Below are positions 20,536-31,979 of a stretch of DNA of 64,000 nucleotides, one piece after another. The stretch spans positions 5,961,205 through 6,025,204 of the forward strand of contig OY294069.1 in NCBI GenBank assembly GCA_958510875.1, in the 5' to 3' direction. The translations under genes and the position numbers were made by a program. The notes beneath the pieces were generated by a model. The model had not been told where the DNA came from, made no database searches, and saw only the letters and a list, made by a program, of their open reading frames with translations. Position 1 is the first letter of the stretch, and every line of letters begins with the position of its first letter. Origin of the DNA: Endomychus coccineus. Taxonomy: Eukaryota; Arthropoda; Insecta; Coleoptera; Endomychidae.

Positions 20536-22745
20536 AGTTAGTTTTCGTCAAATTCTAGTGAGTGACAACAACAAGTTATAATTACGATATGAAACATATT
20601 TTTCACTTACTTCAGATGATTTCGGTCTGTACATTCTAGTAAACGAAGATGTAATATGTTCCATTCTCGACTCCCTAAAGGTCGCCTTTGACTGTGGAAC
20701 GGATATGAAGAATCTACATTTGAATGGTGAAATGCTCAAATTCTTGAAAGGATCCTGAAACAAATATGAAAAATTATTTCTCTATACTATCAAACTTTCA
20801 ATTTTGTGGAAACTGAAAAATGTTTACTATTTTCTAAATGAATCAACTTGTATTTGTTGGCTTCATTCTGCATAAAACAGATTCAACTGTAAGATATGTA
20901 TAGTCATAAGAGATATTACAGTCCCTGAAAAATCTTAGCTTTCGGCACTGCCTCAGGCCTGCTGGACTGATTGTTGTATCAAGGGGTGCACAATGGACCC
21001 AATCAAGCGGTCTAAGTGCACATAACTTGTCCGCCCCCGCCTTGATTGATTTATTGAGATATGTAGAATTAATTATACATGAAAATACTATTTGTTTTGA
21101 GTCAAACGTGCTTAAGTTATAAACTGGAATTCCATCAGACAGAATATGTAAAAACTCATCTCAAATTAGTAATTTTTTTTCAACTTACAAAATATGAAAT
21201 TATATAAACTGAATCTCCAAAACAACAAAAAAAAATATAAATTCAATAGTGAAAACGAGTTTCTCACACATGATTAGAATAAACAAATTTCATTAGAATT
21301 TAAATATTTAGAGATTGTAATTCGTTCCCTTCAGTGCCCTTCACATTTTCCATGTTTGCTGTGAAATTGTTATTGGTTATGTTTTTTTAATGGTATTTCC
21401 ATTTTAAATTTCTGCATGTGCTATAGTATGCTTCCTTCCATTTATATTTTCAATTTAAATTTAACATATGAATTGAAAACGCAATAATATACACGGTATT
21501 CGATACAAATAATAAGTTGACTTAATTATTCTAAGTTATTGAGGTTCTATCATAAAATGTTATTAATTAATTATGGCAAAATGTTGCCCTTCAATAGCTA
21601 GTAGGTATTAAATTTGTCTAGTGATAGATGGGTTAAGTATAGTTGGTTTCGTTTTGCCATATATAGAATTTTCAATTTCAAAAGGTGAAAAAATGATTGT
21701 TAAATATATCTCGATATGAAGCTCAATATATGGGATCTGTAGCAGTTCGACATCACCCTGTATTTTATTTTTTTTAATGAAAGGAAATTGTATGTGCTTT
21801 CATTCTTATTAAGCACTTCATATAAGTACCTATAAAATTTAAAATAATTGATTTGCCACATATTTCCAATTTAATAACAAAAAGATTTCAAGAAATTATT
21901 TTTTTATAACTAGTTAGCAGTGACAAATATTATGCTTGCAAAAAATGTAGGTCAAGCAGCTGTTTCATATGGCGTCTATATTCCAGAGGGTGTTGAACTC
22001 GCACCGATTTTCATATTGAACATAGCTTCTGAAATATCCCATAATATAATTTTATGAAGCCATATATTACAAGTATGGAAAACATGAATCTAATCTAACT
22101 GGTACCAGTGGTACCACATTTGAGATAAAGTATATTTGGTTCATCCTAGTAATATGGAACATATGGAAATAATATTGAAATGCGCAGTTTATAGACGTCT
22201 ACAATTCTCGTCAATAATTTAATTTCATATCTTCTATAATAACGGATATATCGAAGTTTGACTACCTCACCTATATATTGTGGAACAGAAGTAGGTACTT
22301 AAAGTATAAAATTGTTCGTCTTTGAATTATTTCAATGTCGAATTTATCTTACTTTCTTTTGCCTAAACAGCAGTATGACGAATTCATCTGTTTGTTTTAA
22401 TTAGAACTAGTTTTTGTTCGATAAAATTTTAATAGCCTGTGACCTTCGCACTGAAGTTGGTTTTCGTGACAAGTTGAAAAAATTGAACAAGCATGTAGGG
22501 GGGGGGGGGAGTGGTTTGGCGATTGAATTCGTTAGCAGCTGAATTACTTTTTATATTCCTACATTTTTTACATTAGTATGAGCGTGAATTCATTGCAAAT
22601 TTGGGAAGGATTCTTCAAACGATATAAAGAAACTAATAGTTAGAAACAAGCTTAACTTATGGTTAAGTAGTAATTATGAAATGATAAGTTTGGGTGGATA
22701 CGCATAAATAACAATAAATTAATCAATTATTAGGTACTTACATTG
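20536..22745. repeat. Dispersed repeat T, copy T2
   Basis: Co-linear with T1 and T3, directly following T1. It contains the 156-bp retrotransposon fragment at 20901-21056 and a run of about 13 G near 22499-22511. It lacks the two fold-back insertions of T1 and the 1 kb element of T3. No gene. Confidence 0.65.
20901..21056 (+). mobile_element. 3' fragment of I/R1-like retrotransposon (or derived SINE)
   Basis: Flanked by agatatgta on both sides (20892-20900 and 21057-21065), with a single copy at the empty site in T1. It contains AAGGGGTGCACAATGGACCC and TCTAAGTGCA, similar to the 3' untranslated region of the minus-strand element at 24130-24180. It ends in GATTGATTTATTG, like a short-repeat tail. 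A 5'-truncated LINE insertion is the simplest reading. Confidence 0.6.
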
Positions 22746-23257
22746 AATTATAGCATCCTTCTTGTGTTACTAGTGGTTTGTTTTATTCAGTTATGTACAT
22801 TAATTTCATGTTATCAAATTTTTATTTGAAATGATTTAACAATGCGTTCACTCGCTCGACGCGCCTGCTTGCTACGACAGCAAACTGCAAAGAACATAAA
22901 AACGCTAGACTGCCTGTCGCTAGGTGTACGAACATCGCAGTCGGCCAGTTCCTAGAAATGCATTACGCCACCACGTTAACGTTCACCAATCAGCGCGAAA
23001 CATTTCGTTCCTGCGTACGAAACGAACTGCAGACGATCAGTTCCAAGAAACACGTTACAGTCATGTCGTAACTCAGATTATACCACAATAACGTTAACCA
23101 GAGCAAAACTTTTCGTTCTTGCACAGGCGCGATGTAACAGAGAATAAACAGCCTGCTTATAAATAGTAGCTACTTTGAACTATAACTCTTATCGATTGAA
23201 TAGATGATCGAAGGTTGATGACGTCTATTAGCATATATGAGTAACGAGCACACCTTG
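22746..23257. other. GC-richer stretch without recognised gene
   Basis: About 22840-23180 is visibly richer in G+C than its surroundings. It holds two diverged copies of a segment of about 100 bp: CAGTTCCTAGAAATGCATTA onward at about 22947, and CAGTTCCAAGAAACACGTTA onward at about 23038, both leading to ACTTTTCGTTC/ACATTTCGTTC. A TATAAATAG box-like sequence is at about 23157. It could be a terminal repeat or promoter of an unseen element. Confidence 0.35.
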
Positions 23258-24089
23258 TGTACAAGGTGAACCAAATTGGATGCCTTATTGGATATTTCCA
23301 TTGATATTTGCGCTAGAAAAAAACCTACCGCAAACCCTCGAGCTCTTTTTTTGTGACAAATTTAGGGGTGTCAATGAATTTTGACTCGTGTCATTTGTTT
23401 AGGCGCTATTGCCAAATAATGGATTTTTCAAGATTTCAACAAAGCCTCGTAACTTGTTCAATGTGGGAGCTATCGCCATGTTAGTAAAACTTTATATGGG
23501 CACTTTTTTGCGTGCAATGCATTGGCGTGGGCCCAGTTTTTTTTAGCGCTTTCCATTTTCGAAGTTATGACACAAGCTTGTATTTTTCAAATAGAAACCA
23601 TAGTAACAAACAACATGGCATACAAAAAAACTAATGTTAATGTTTTCTGTTTTGTTGTATGCAATGTTGGCAACGTTTTTGCAAACCTCTCATAGCATTT
23701 CATATACGCACATTTCAAATTCCTTGAACTACATTTTCAAAATTAAGCATTAATTCGTCAGTTAAATAAATTTTGTCCTTGAGATGATCTCACGGAAAAT
23801 AGTCTAGAGGGGACAAGTCTGGAAATCTCGGTGGCCATGAATTCTATATTTCCCGAAATTTATTGTTGAGATGAGTTGAAACTGTTCGTGCATGAGGGGG
23901 TGCTCCGTCCTATTGAAAGTAGCTTCTTTCAGCGCCATATCGTCGAGTGCATGTTCAAGTTTGTTTTGTGGTATGTCTAAATAAGTTTCTTTGCTTCCCA
24001 ACAGTACACACCAAACATTGAAATCAAACCTCTGTCGAACGTGATTTCCTATAGTTTGATGAGGATTAATGTTGCTCCAAAGTCTCATG
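23258..24089 (-). pseudogene. Mariner-like transposase remnant with 3' flank
   Basis: The minus-strand frame starting at 24088 reads MRLWSNINPHQTIGN, FDFNVWCVLLG and a degenerate central part. After a frameshift near 23845 it carries the WPPRFPDLSPLDYFP block with the third catalytic Asp, then DHLKDKIYLTDEL, a stop within the following sequence, and the RGLQKRCQHCI tail. Non-coding sequence follows to a terminus near ACAAGGTGAACC (about 23258). This is a different family from the copies at 278-1310, though in the same DDE group. The N-terminal half is missing where it meets the retrotransposon at 24090. Confidence 0.7.
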
Positions 24090-25385
24090 TATGCTTCATC
24101 ATCATCATTTGAGGGGGAGGGGGCTTAGCTCCCAAATGCACTTAGGCTACTTAGTTGGGCCCATTGTGCGCCCCGTGGTCAGGAACTTATTTTATTCTAG
24201 CATGTTTTTGGCCAGCCAGAAACCGAGAATATTGCCAGTGCTGGCTTCTTCTGGGAGCAGTTTTGTTTCTCCGAAGTATCGATGCCTGAGGGATGCTAAT
24301 GCTGGGCATTCCAACAGGATGTGGGAGGCAGTTTCTTCAGCCTCTCTCCATTTTCTACATATTGGGTCATCTGTGATGCCTATCGTGTGGGCAGTAAGCG
24401 CCTAAAGTCACTGAGATAGTGATCCTTGGACTTTTTAGGTACACTCCCGCCCCAAAAGCCTGACCTACCTTGGACCCATCTGTGAACCATACGAGCCCGT
24501 CTGGTGGCAGTAGGATGAGAATTTCGTTGTTTCAATCTCCTCTATCCGGGATGAGGATTTGGGAGAAGTGAGACATATAGCAAGGATCATGTTATCTTGC
24601 TTCGTTTCTAGTATGGGGCACTTAGAGATTGCTTCACATAAAATCGATGAGTGTCAACGAGAGTGGTGCGTTTTGGTCCAGTGGCCTAGGCCCTTTATAC
24701 GCCGTTCTCATTACCTCAGTTTTTATGTATAAGTGTATAGAGGTGGATCCAGCGAGAGCCTCAAGACCTCTCGTTGGAGCCGACCTCATACCGCTCAGTA
24801 TGCCTACGCATGCAAGCCGCTGCAGTCGGTCAAGGGGGAGCTAGGAAATACCAGTCCTTGTCCCCACCACACTACCGCCGCATAGGTAACCATAGGCCTA
24901 ATCACAGCAGTATAGATCCAATAAAGAATGTTTGGCTGTAATCATCATGAGCTGCTGAAAGCTTTTCTGCACTCCCAAAATGACGCAGAGGCCTTCCTCA
25001 CTCGATATTCGAGGTGTTCGCGCCAGGTCAATTTAGAGTCTAGGATTACTCCCAGAAACTTCACCGACCCTTTGGAACGCAGGACCTTGCCAGAGACGCT
25101 AATCTTTGGTAGTATGCCCAACTTGCGTTTCCTTGTAAACAGAACAACTTCCGTGTTGTCAGGATTTACCCTGAGCACCCCCGTGCGGCACCAGCCGTCC
25201 ACTATGCTCAGCACCGTGTTTTGCAGCTCGCACAGCTTCACCAAGTGCCGCCCGAAGGTGACGCCAGCCAAGTCATCTGCATAGGCTTGGGCATAAAACT
25301 CAGCCTCTTCCAGTTTCTCCAAGAGTCCATCGACTACAAGGCACCACAGAAGTGGAGATAAGACACCTCCCTGTGGACAGTCGTA
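24090..25385 (-). pseudogene. I/R1-like non-LTR retrotransposon, 3' half of pol and 3' UTR
   Basis: Minus strand, 5' to 3': RT motif B (CPQGGVLSPLLWCLVVDG, about 25378-25325), the catalytic box AYADDLAGVTFGRHL (about 25290), and WCRTGVLRVNPDNTEVVLFT. Then come the FLGVILDSKLTWREH block (about 25040), a frameshift near 24940, the AVIRPMVTYAAVVWWGQG region, RLACVGILSGMRSAPTRGLE, and a probable RNase H start (VWFTDGSKVGQAFGAGVYL, about 24490). The end is a C-terminal zinc-knuckle-like segment (EEASHILLECPAL-like, about 24340). A 3' UTR with GGCGCACAATGGGCCCAAC and a short GATGAT tail (24096-24108) closes it. Several stops and frameshifts. RNase H supports the I/R1/LOA group over Jockey; the exact clade is not determined. 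Confidence 0.8.
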
Positions 25386-26478
25386 GACTCTTCGGAAACA
25401 TTTTCCATTATAGCTTTGCTACGTCATTGAGCTGCTGTAATGGATTATTGCCTTTGCTATTTTTGCATTATCCACTTTCGAAATAATGCTCTTTTGACCG
25501 AGTTTTTTGCTACACTTAGCGGCAAATAGTCGGTCCGTTTGTCCCCACCCCGCGCTCTAACCTGGTTGATACGACACAACGCTAACCCTCAATTGTGCAA
25601 ATCTCAATTTTATTCGTCAGTCCACGAAATAAATAAACATTTCGAGAGTTACTAATATTGGCTCTCCATATTCTTTCAAAATATCGCGACTTCAGTTTTA
25701 TGTACATCTCTTTGGCTTGGATAAATAATGGGTACAAAACTAGTGAATTTGGTTCATATCTGTTGGAAAACTGAAACATATGAAGAAACGTTCGTTATTT
25801 ACTTTGGAAGTTTAATTTTTATGAGGCACATCGTAAGGGTGTATGACATTTTGTAAAAGAATACAACCACCTGAGTTTGGAATGAAGCAATCTATCTTAT
25901 CTCCAAATCCTTGCTTTGAGAGAATGAGGTATGCCAAATTTGGTCGGAATCAGTGGAGAAACCTTGCAAAAAATAAGTATTTATAGGAAAGGGAATGCAT
26001 ACTGACAAACCGACAAATTTTTGGGTCACGAAACGTGACGTGATTCAACATTTCCTCACCAATTCATAACTTATACTGCTTTGGAGAATAATAAACATTT
26101 TTCGTGACCAAAATTAATACTAATAATGTAATTATTTTGAAATTTTAAATATTGATTTTTGATGGTTATTGTCTGGACCAAATATGTATTGTACACTTTG
26201 TGCACATAAAACAGCTGTTCACCAAAGTGCTCAAACCATATTAAACCTCCAATGCGCTCACTTGAACCTTCAAAATATTTTGAACTTGAAGAAGTCAAGG
26301 ATCCACACATTGGACAGATTACGTATTTTTTTTCAAGAACTAACATCCGTTAGTCGTTGTAAAAATTAACTGTGAAGTAATCAAGCTAAAGAGATATTGC
26401 AGAACCAACTATGAAGATATTTAGAATCTGTTCATCTAACTTGTGATATTTTTTCAAAATAATAATCTATAAATGTTG
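25386..26478. repeat. Dispersed repeat S, copy S3 (second half only)
   Basis: Matches S1 from about 12268 and S2 from about 14283 onward, starting at GGAAACATTTTCCATTATAG. It is cut at the left by the retrotransposon remnant and joins T3 directly on the right. The S-then-T order also occurs at S2-T1, apart from the PLE pair between them, so S and T may be one larger duplicated unit. No gene. Confidence 0.6.
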
Positions 26479-26850
26479 TAGCAGCCTGCAAGTTATAATT
26501 ACGATAATAAAACATATTTTGCACTTACTTCAGATGATTTCGGTCTGTACATTCAAATAAACTAAAATTTAATATGTTCCATTCCCGACTCCCTGAAGGT
26601 TGCCTTTGACTGTGGAACGGATATGAAGATTTGATATTTCAATGGTGAAATGCCCAAATTCTTGAAAGGGTCCTGAAACAAAGATGAAAAGTTATTTCTC
26701 TATACTTCAACTATCGAAACTTCAATTTATAGTTAATATTTGTCAACGGTCTTGGGGAAACTGAAAACCATAATGTTTACTATTTTCTAAATGAATCAAC
26801 TTTTTTTTGGTTTCATTCTGCATAAAACAGATTCAACTGTGGGATATGTA

Positions 26851-26980
26851 TAGCCATGAGAGATATCAGTCTATGTAAAATCTCAGCTTTCGGCACTGTC
26901 TTAGGCCTGCTGAACTGATTCTTCTATCGAGGGGCGCATAATGGACCTAATCAAGCGGTCATGACGCCCCCGTCTTGATT
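26851..26980 (+). mobile_element. 3' fragment of I/R1-like retrotransposon in T3
   Basis: Orthologous to the insertion at 20901-21056, at the same position in the repeat and with the same flanking duplication (gatatgta on both sides). Shorter by small internal losses. Shared insertion groups T2 with T3 against T1. Confidence 0.6.
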
Positions 26981-27281
26981 GAGATATGTAGAATTAATTA
27001 TACATGAAAATACTATTTGTTTTGTGTCAACGTGCTTAAGTTATAAACTGGAATTCCATATGAGACAGAATATATAAAACTCATCTCAAATTAGTAATTT
27101 TCAAGGAAGTCTTTTTTGATCTGAATTTCTATGAATTTGAAATAACAGGATATTATATGCCGACGTTTTTCAACTAACACAAGCGGTATAACATCAGCAA
27201 CAAGATCTTTATAGTAAATCGATTAATTTACAAATAATTGTTCCTATATGTATTACTTCATAACTTTGGACACTGTATTTT

Positions 27282-27352
27282 TGGTAATTGAGCCTAAAAT
27301 AGGTATTCTACCTCGGCTCATTACCGATATTTAATAATAATAATAATAATTT
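27282..27352. repeat. Hairpin followed by (TAA)n
   Basis: GGTAATTGAGCC (27282-27293) pairs with GGCTCATTACC (27315-27325), followed by about six TAA units (27332-27352). This segment replaces about 250 bp found in T1 and T2. A (TAA)n tail is seen in some I-type elements and SINEs; this is only suggestive. Confidence 0.45.
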
Positions 27353-27599
27353 ACACGGTATTCGATACAAATAATACATTGACTTAATTATTCTAAGTTA
27401 TTAAGGTTATATCATAAAATGTTATTAATTGATTATGGCAAATGCTGTCCTTCAATAGCTAGTAGGTACTAAATTTGTCTAGTGATAGATGGGTTAGTAT
27501 AGTTGGTTTCGTTTTTACATACATAAAAGATCAGTTCGAATCAGTATTGGTAGAAATCGTGGTAGCTTTTAATTTCAAAAGGTGAAAAAGTGATTGCTA

Positions 27600-28603
27600 C
27601 AATAACGTCAAATAACTTGGCACCTATATGAAATAATATCGGCACATTATAAATTGTCTATCTTCTTCCAATACTCATGATTTAGATAAAGAAACATTGT
27701 AACGTATAATTTCTAAGAAATCCACATACGTCAATGGCATTGTAATGATCTTAAAGAGACAAAACATCCCCGTCCTATCGTATTTGAATCACGTTATTTT
27801 TGTCAAGTTGCAGGCCTGTCTTGTCGATTGTCAAATCTTATGTCTGACACCTGACTCCTGTTATCGCGAATCTAAGTGTGAACAATTTCAATTTATCATG
27901 TGCTTCCGTTATCCTTTACAAAATCTCATCATTATTGTGAGATGTAGCTGCAGTTTATTACCACGATATTGAAGTTAGGCCCCTTGAGCATCAGCAAATT
28001 GAAAATCTATTCTGAAAGCGTTTCTACGTAGATTGTATTTACATGTCTTGCTGAGGAAACAGGTTTTTTGTCAAAATTCTCATCACAGAAATAGTGAAAG
28101 TAGATTCATAGGTAGGTACTGTCATGCTCATGAAATAGTAACATCATGTTAATGTGGTTCTTCACCATGTCCTGATGCAATTGTATTCAAATGCCGTTGC
28201 TGTCTGATTCCTTCATTCACAGGGAACCTAACACAATTTCTGCTGCACGTCCGTTAAAAGTGTAATCCGTTCTAATACACGACAATACATTAAAAGTATT
28301 GAAACTAATATTCACTCTAAAAAGATAATCTGAGTAAACAATGTAAACTAACGAATGTTATAGGTTATAACAGCTGCAAATATTTATAAATAAACATGAT
28401 AAGCTCGGAATGACGAACACTATAAGAAACTTGAAAATGCTAACCGACTAGGTACGAATACAACCGATAAAGTTGATTCTGCAGCGTGTGGCTTACGGAA
28501 ATTACTGTACCAACCTAACAATATAACACGTGTGAATCAAAAACTTTTCATAATCAGATACGCTCATTGATAACGTACGGGCCAAGTTATTTGACGAGAA
28601 CTG
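27600..28603. mobile_element. 1004-bp TA-flanked element with short terminal inverted repeats
   Basis: Ends CAATAACGTCAAATAACTTG and, inverted, CAGTTCTCGTCAAATAACTT. TA stands outside both ends (27598-27599 and 28604-28605); T2 has GATTGTTAAATATAT uninterrupted at the same site. The interior (about 960 bp) has no recognisable transposase. Non-autonomous Tc1/mariner-type element by its TA duplication. Confidence 0.75.
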
Positions 28604-29944
28604 TAAATATATTTCGATATGAAGCTCAATATGTGGGATGTGTAACAGTTCGACATCACCCTGTATTTTATTTTTTTTAATGAAAGGAAATTTTATGTGC
28701 TTTCTTTCTTATCAAGCACTCCATATAAGTACGTAAAATTTAAAATAATTAATTTGCCACATATTTCCAATTCTATAACAAAAATATTTTGAGAAATACT
28801 TTTTTTATAACTAGTTAGGAGTGAAAAAAGTTATGCTTGCAAACAATGTAAGTCGAGTTGTTTCATGTGGAGTATTCGGGGAGTGTTGAACTCGCACTGA
28901 TTTTCATATACAATTGAACATAACTCCTAAAGTAACTCATAATATAATTTTATAAACATATATTACAAGTATGGAAAAGATGAATCTAACCTTAATTCCG
29001 AATAATATATATGATACCACATATGAGAAAAAGTATGTTTGGTTCTCCCTAGTAATATGGAACATATGAAAATAATATTGAAATGTAAAGTTTACAGTCA
29101 ATAATTTTATTTGATATCTTCTATAATAACGGACAGATCCAAGTTTGACAAACTACCGCACCCTGTATATTGTGTCGATAGTTATTGAAACAGGTATTTT
29201 TATGAATTTGCTTATTTTCTTTTGCCAAAACAGCAGTCTGATGAATTCATGTTGGTTTTAATTAGAACTAGTATTTGTTCGATTCAATTATAACAGACTG
29301 ACCTTGTACCTACTTGGGTTGGTTTTAGTGACAAATTGGACAAACTGAGCCGTGGTTAGGTGATTGCAATCGTTAGCAGCTGATTTATTGATATTTTTGT
29401 GTTATAAGGACTTTGACAAACAAAAAATACTCATCATCAAAAATCAAGTACCTTTAGGAACCCTTAGTGATTTGCGAATTTGCTATATTACCACCGTTGT
29501 AAACTTGAAGAAAACTAATGACAATCTAATTCAAACAGGCCGAATGAAAAACTCGCATCTTTAATCGATCTGTCTTTAAATAAACCACAGACATCAAATC
29601 TATGTGTTGTGTGTTCCACGCTGTAGGCTGTACATGATTCATTGTTCATTGATTTCGGAAATGATAATTATAAAAATCACAAGTTGAATGATGTGTTTGC
29701 ATTAATCATTCGTGGGTACCCGAATTACTTTATTTATTCCTAGTCTTTAGTATAAACGTGAATTCAAAGCAAATTCATAACGGTTTTTTCAAACCGATGT
29801 TGTCAGAAACAAGCCTAACAATTGGTTAAATAATAATTATTCTGAAATGATAATTTTGGGTGAATACGTATAATAACAATAAATTGATCAATTATTGGTT
29901 ACTTACGTTGATTAGTTCTGATTGATTTCTGAAATGGTACCAAA

Positions 29945-31240
29945 ATTTCAAGACATTTTACTTATAACACTAAATCAGAATAACTAATCACCTACACTAC
30001 TCTCAAGTGATATTAAACAAATGAACACAGAATCATCAGCCGTTCGAACAAATGAAACAGATTAACGTTAACGTTATCATAGAGATCATATATTAGATAG
30101 AGGAGTAAAGCCTGTGTTTAAGGTATATAAGCGGTGCGTGACATGTTCAAATTTCTTAGCGGTACCTACTCCTTCGTATTTTTACCCTCCCCTAACCGCT
30201 TACATTGATGACGGCGTGCTCTTGTATAAAAGCGAGAAGAGTGGGGATGCTAATAGAGAAAATTTCATTCGAACCCTGCGTGGCATTACGGACCACTTTA
30301 CTCCTCTATGCTAATATGATCTCTATGATCGTTATAGATTAGAACGTTTTTGATACCAGTATGTTTGAAGCCGATTTATGTCATGCGCAGAAATAGTAAT
30401 TTGTATTATGCAGTGTTTTCATTTATTATGTTTGTCAATTATTAAATACATTTTTCAAGCGATCTTGGGTGATACGAGCAGAGGCATAATTTGGGTAAGT
30501 AAGTCGTTATTTTCAATATGTATTTCAAAAAATGAGTAAACAGAAAAGAAGTTGCTCTATCAACAAATTTTTGCGTCACTTAAATTTACATCGTTTAAGA
30601 ATAGATTTATACTAATCTGTGCTATTGATAAACTCGTAAGGTTACCAGTAACTGTGTTCGAAAATTCATAATGGAACCGAATGTATGGCAACCGCTATTC
30701 AACTATAATAACATCGAATACTCACCTACCTTATTGGCGCAAGCGATATTCGAACGTATTTCTGTACCGGATAATGAAACATCCTGTTCTGTTTGTATTC
30801 ATTTGTGCTGCACACTTCGAGCGCCATTCAGTTACTTACATTAGTCACAGTTTTATTTCGAATATTTCGTTGTCGGAAAGAAGCATTCAATATGGCCAGT
30901 CTGGGAACTAATCGTTGTCGACCTATATTTCAGTCTATGATTACTATAATATCTAATTACAAGACTAGTTTCTCTATGTAAGTTAATGATTGCTGTTGAT
31001 TAACTAAGGCACTATGTGCTCTAGATTAACTGCTACGTTAGACAATCTTGTGAGATCTCTATGGTAAAAAAGGGTATATTAAAATGCTTCAATTGTTGTT
31101 CTGTGGTGTATACTGGTCAGCTATTGACAGACAACTTTCGAGAAAAATCGTAGTTGGCGAACGGTTGTGCATCAAAGTTTAGGTATATTGAAATTTATTT
31201 GTTACTGTGATTATGTGAATATAATTATAAAGTTATAGCG
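29945..31240. other. Mostly unique sequence, no gene recognised
   Basis: Apart from the MITE at about 30076-30330 I see no repeat or domain. Short open frames at 30681-30981 have no recognisable homology. Confidence 0.4.
30076..30330. mobile_element. Small MITE of about 255 bp
   Basis: Terminal inverted repeats of about 35 bp: TCATAGAGATCATAT...AGATAGAGGAGTAAAG at the left and CTTTACTCCTCTATG...ATATGATCTCTATGA at the right. The interior is slightly GC-richer and includes a TATAAAAG box-like sequence near 30222. No coding capacity. Confidence 0.55.
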
Positions 31241-31770
31241 TGATGGTAGAATGAGGATTGCAGACCGTGTTAATATGGTTTTCCAAGCCGTGAAAAGCAA
31301 GCCGCTATTGCATAAAGTTAGATGACACGCTCAGGAATCGCTCTGAAGTTAAGTATAAGCGAAGCGCTGGAAAATATTTTATAACAAATGAACAACGTTG
31401 ATTGACGAATTCTTGAATCATGATACAAAAATGGTGAGTACGTATTACAGTTTCAGCATTATGTTGCCTAATACATAAGAATGAAACGTTTCAAGTGTTT
31501 ACCTAAACTTTGAAAGTGTTACCTGCTGTAAGTGTAAAGTTGGAAGAGTAAAATTCCTTTTCTCATCGATTCATGTTGATTTAATGAATAATAGTTTCGA
31601 TGCAGGTTATGCAATCTCAAATAATCGTTTCTTTTGTTACAGATATGGCACTATAATGGGCTCAACTTTGAGAAGTAACTACCTTGTTGAACGAATTGAT
31701 GATACAAAAATTGTGAGTACCCATTCCAGTACTAGCGCCACGATAACTAATACATATGAATGGATCTGTG
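31240..31770 (+). repeat. Local tandem duplication with splice-site-like signals
   Basis: A segment ending GATACAAAAATGGTGAGTACG...AATACATAAGAATGAAACG (about 31420-31490) is repeated as GATACAAAAATTGTGAGTACC...AATACATATGAATGG (about 31700-31766). The second copy has a 3' splice-site-like CTTTTGTTACAG (about 31631-31642), an open stretch of about 70 bases (YGTIMGSTLRSNYLVERIDD is in frame) and a GTGAGT donor-like site. A third partial copy with TTTTGTTACAG lies at about 36360-36371, beyond the fold-back. A duplicated small exon is possible, but I cannot identify a gene. Confidence 0.35.
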
Positions 31771-31979
31771 TGAAGTGAGCCTCTGTTAAACCCAGCCTCA
31801 CTTCGACTTGGCAACACTGCGCGCTTCTAACTTAAAGCTTCTCACACATATTTTACATGAATAGGAAATGTAATACTGACTTCATTATAGGACATATCAC
31901 TCTCTAATTTAGTCAATTGGAAATAATATGAACTGACAATACTAACAGATTTTTACTTTATTTCGATTACATTGTTGCG

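Larger units (their letters stand above)
26482..29940. repeat. Dispersed repeat T, copy T3 (with insertions)
   Basis: Co-linear with T1 and T2. It contains the same retrotransposon fragment as T2 (26851-26980), a replaced segment at about 27230-27352 and a 1 kb TA-flanked element (27600-28603). Its end (about 29740-29930) matches the end of T2 (about 22560-22745). No gene recognised; short open frames at 27745-27972 and 29364-29564 have no domain. Confidence 0.6.

Noticed and set aside
24091..25284. Plus-strand frames of 71-118 residues opposite the retrotransposon
   Set aside because: They are antisense shadows of the RT and RNase H coding strand, where AYADD, CPQGGVLSPL and FTDGSK motifs are found.
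30222..30232. TATAAAAG as a gene promoter
   Set aside because: It lies inside a small MITE and no gene follows.
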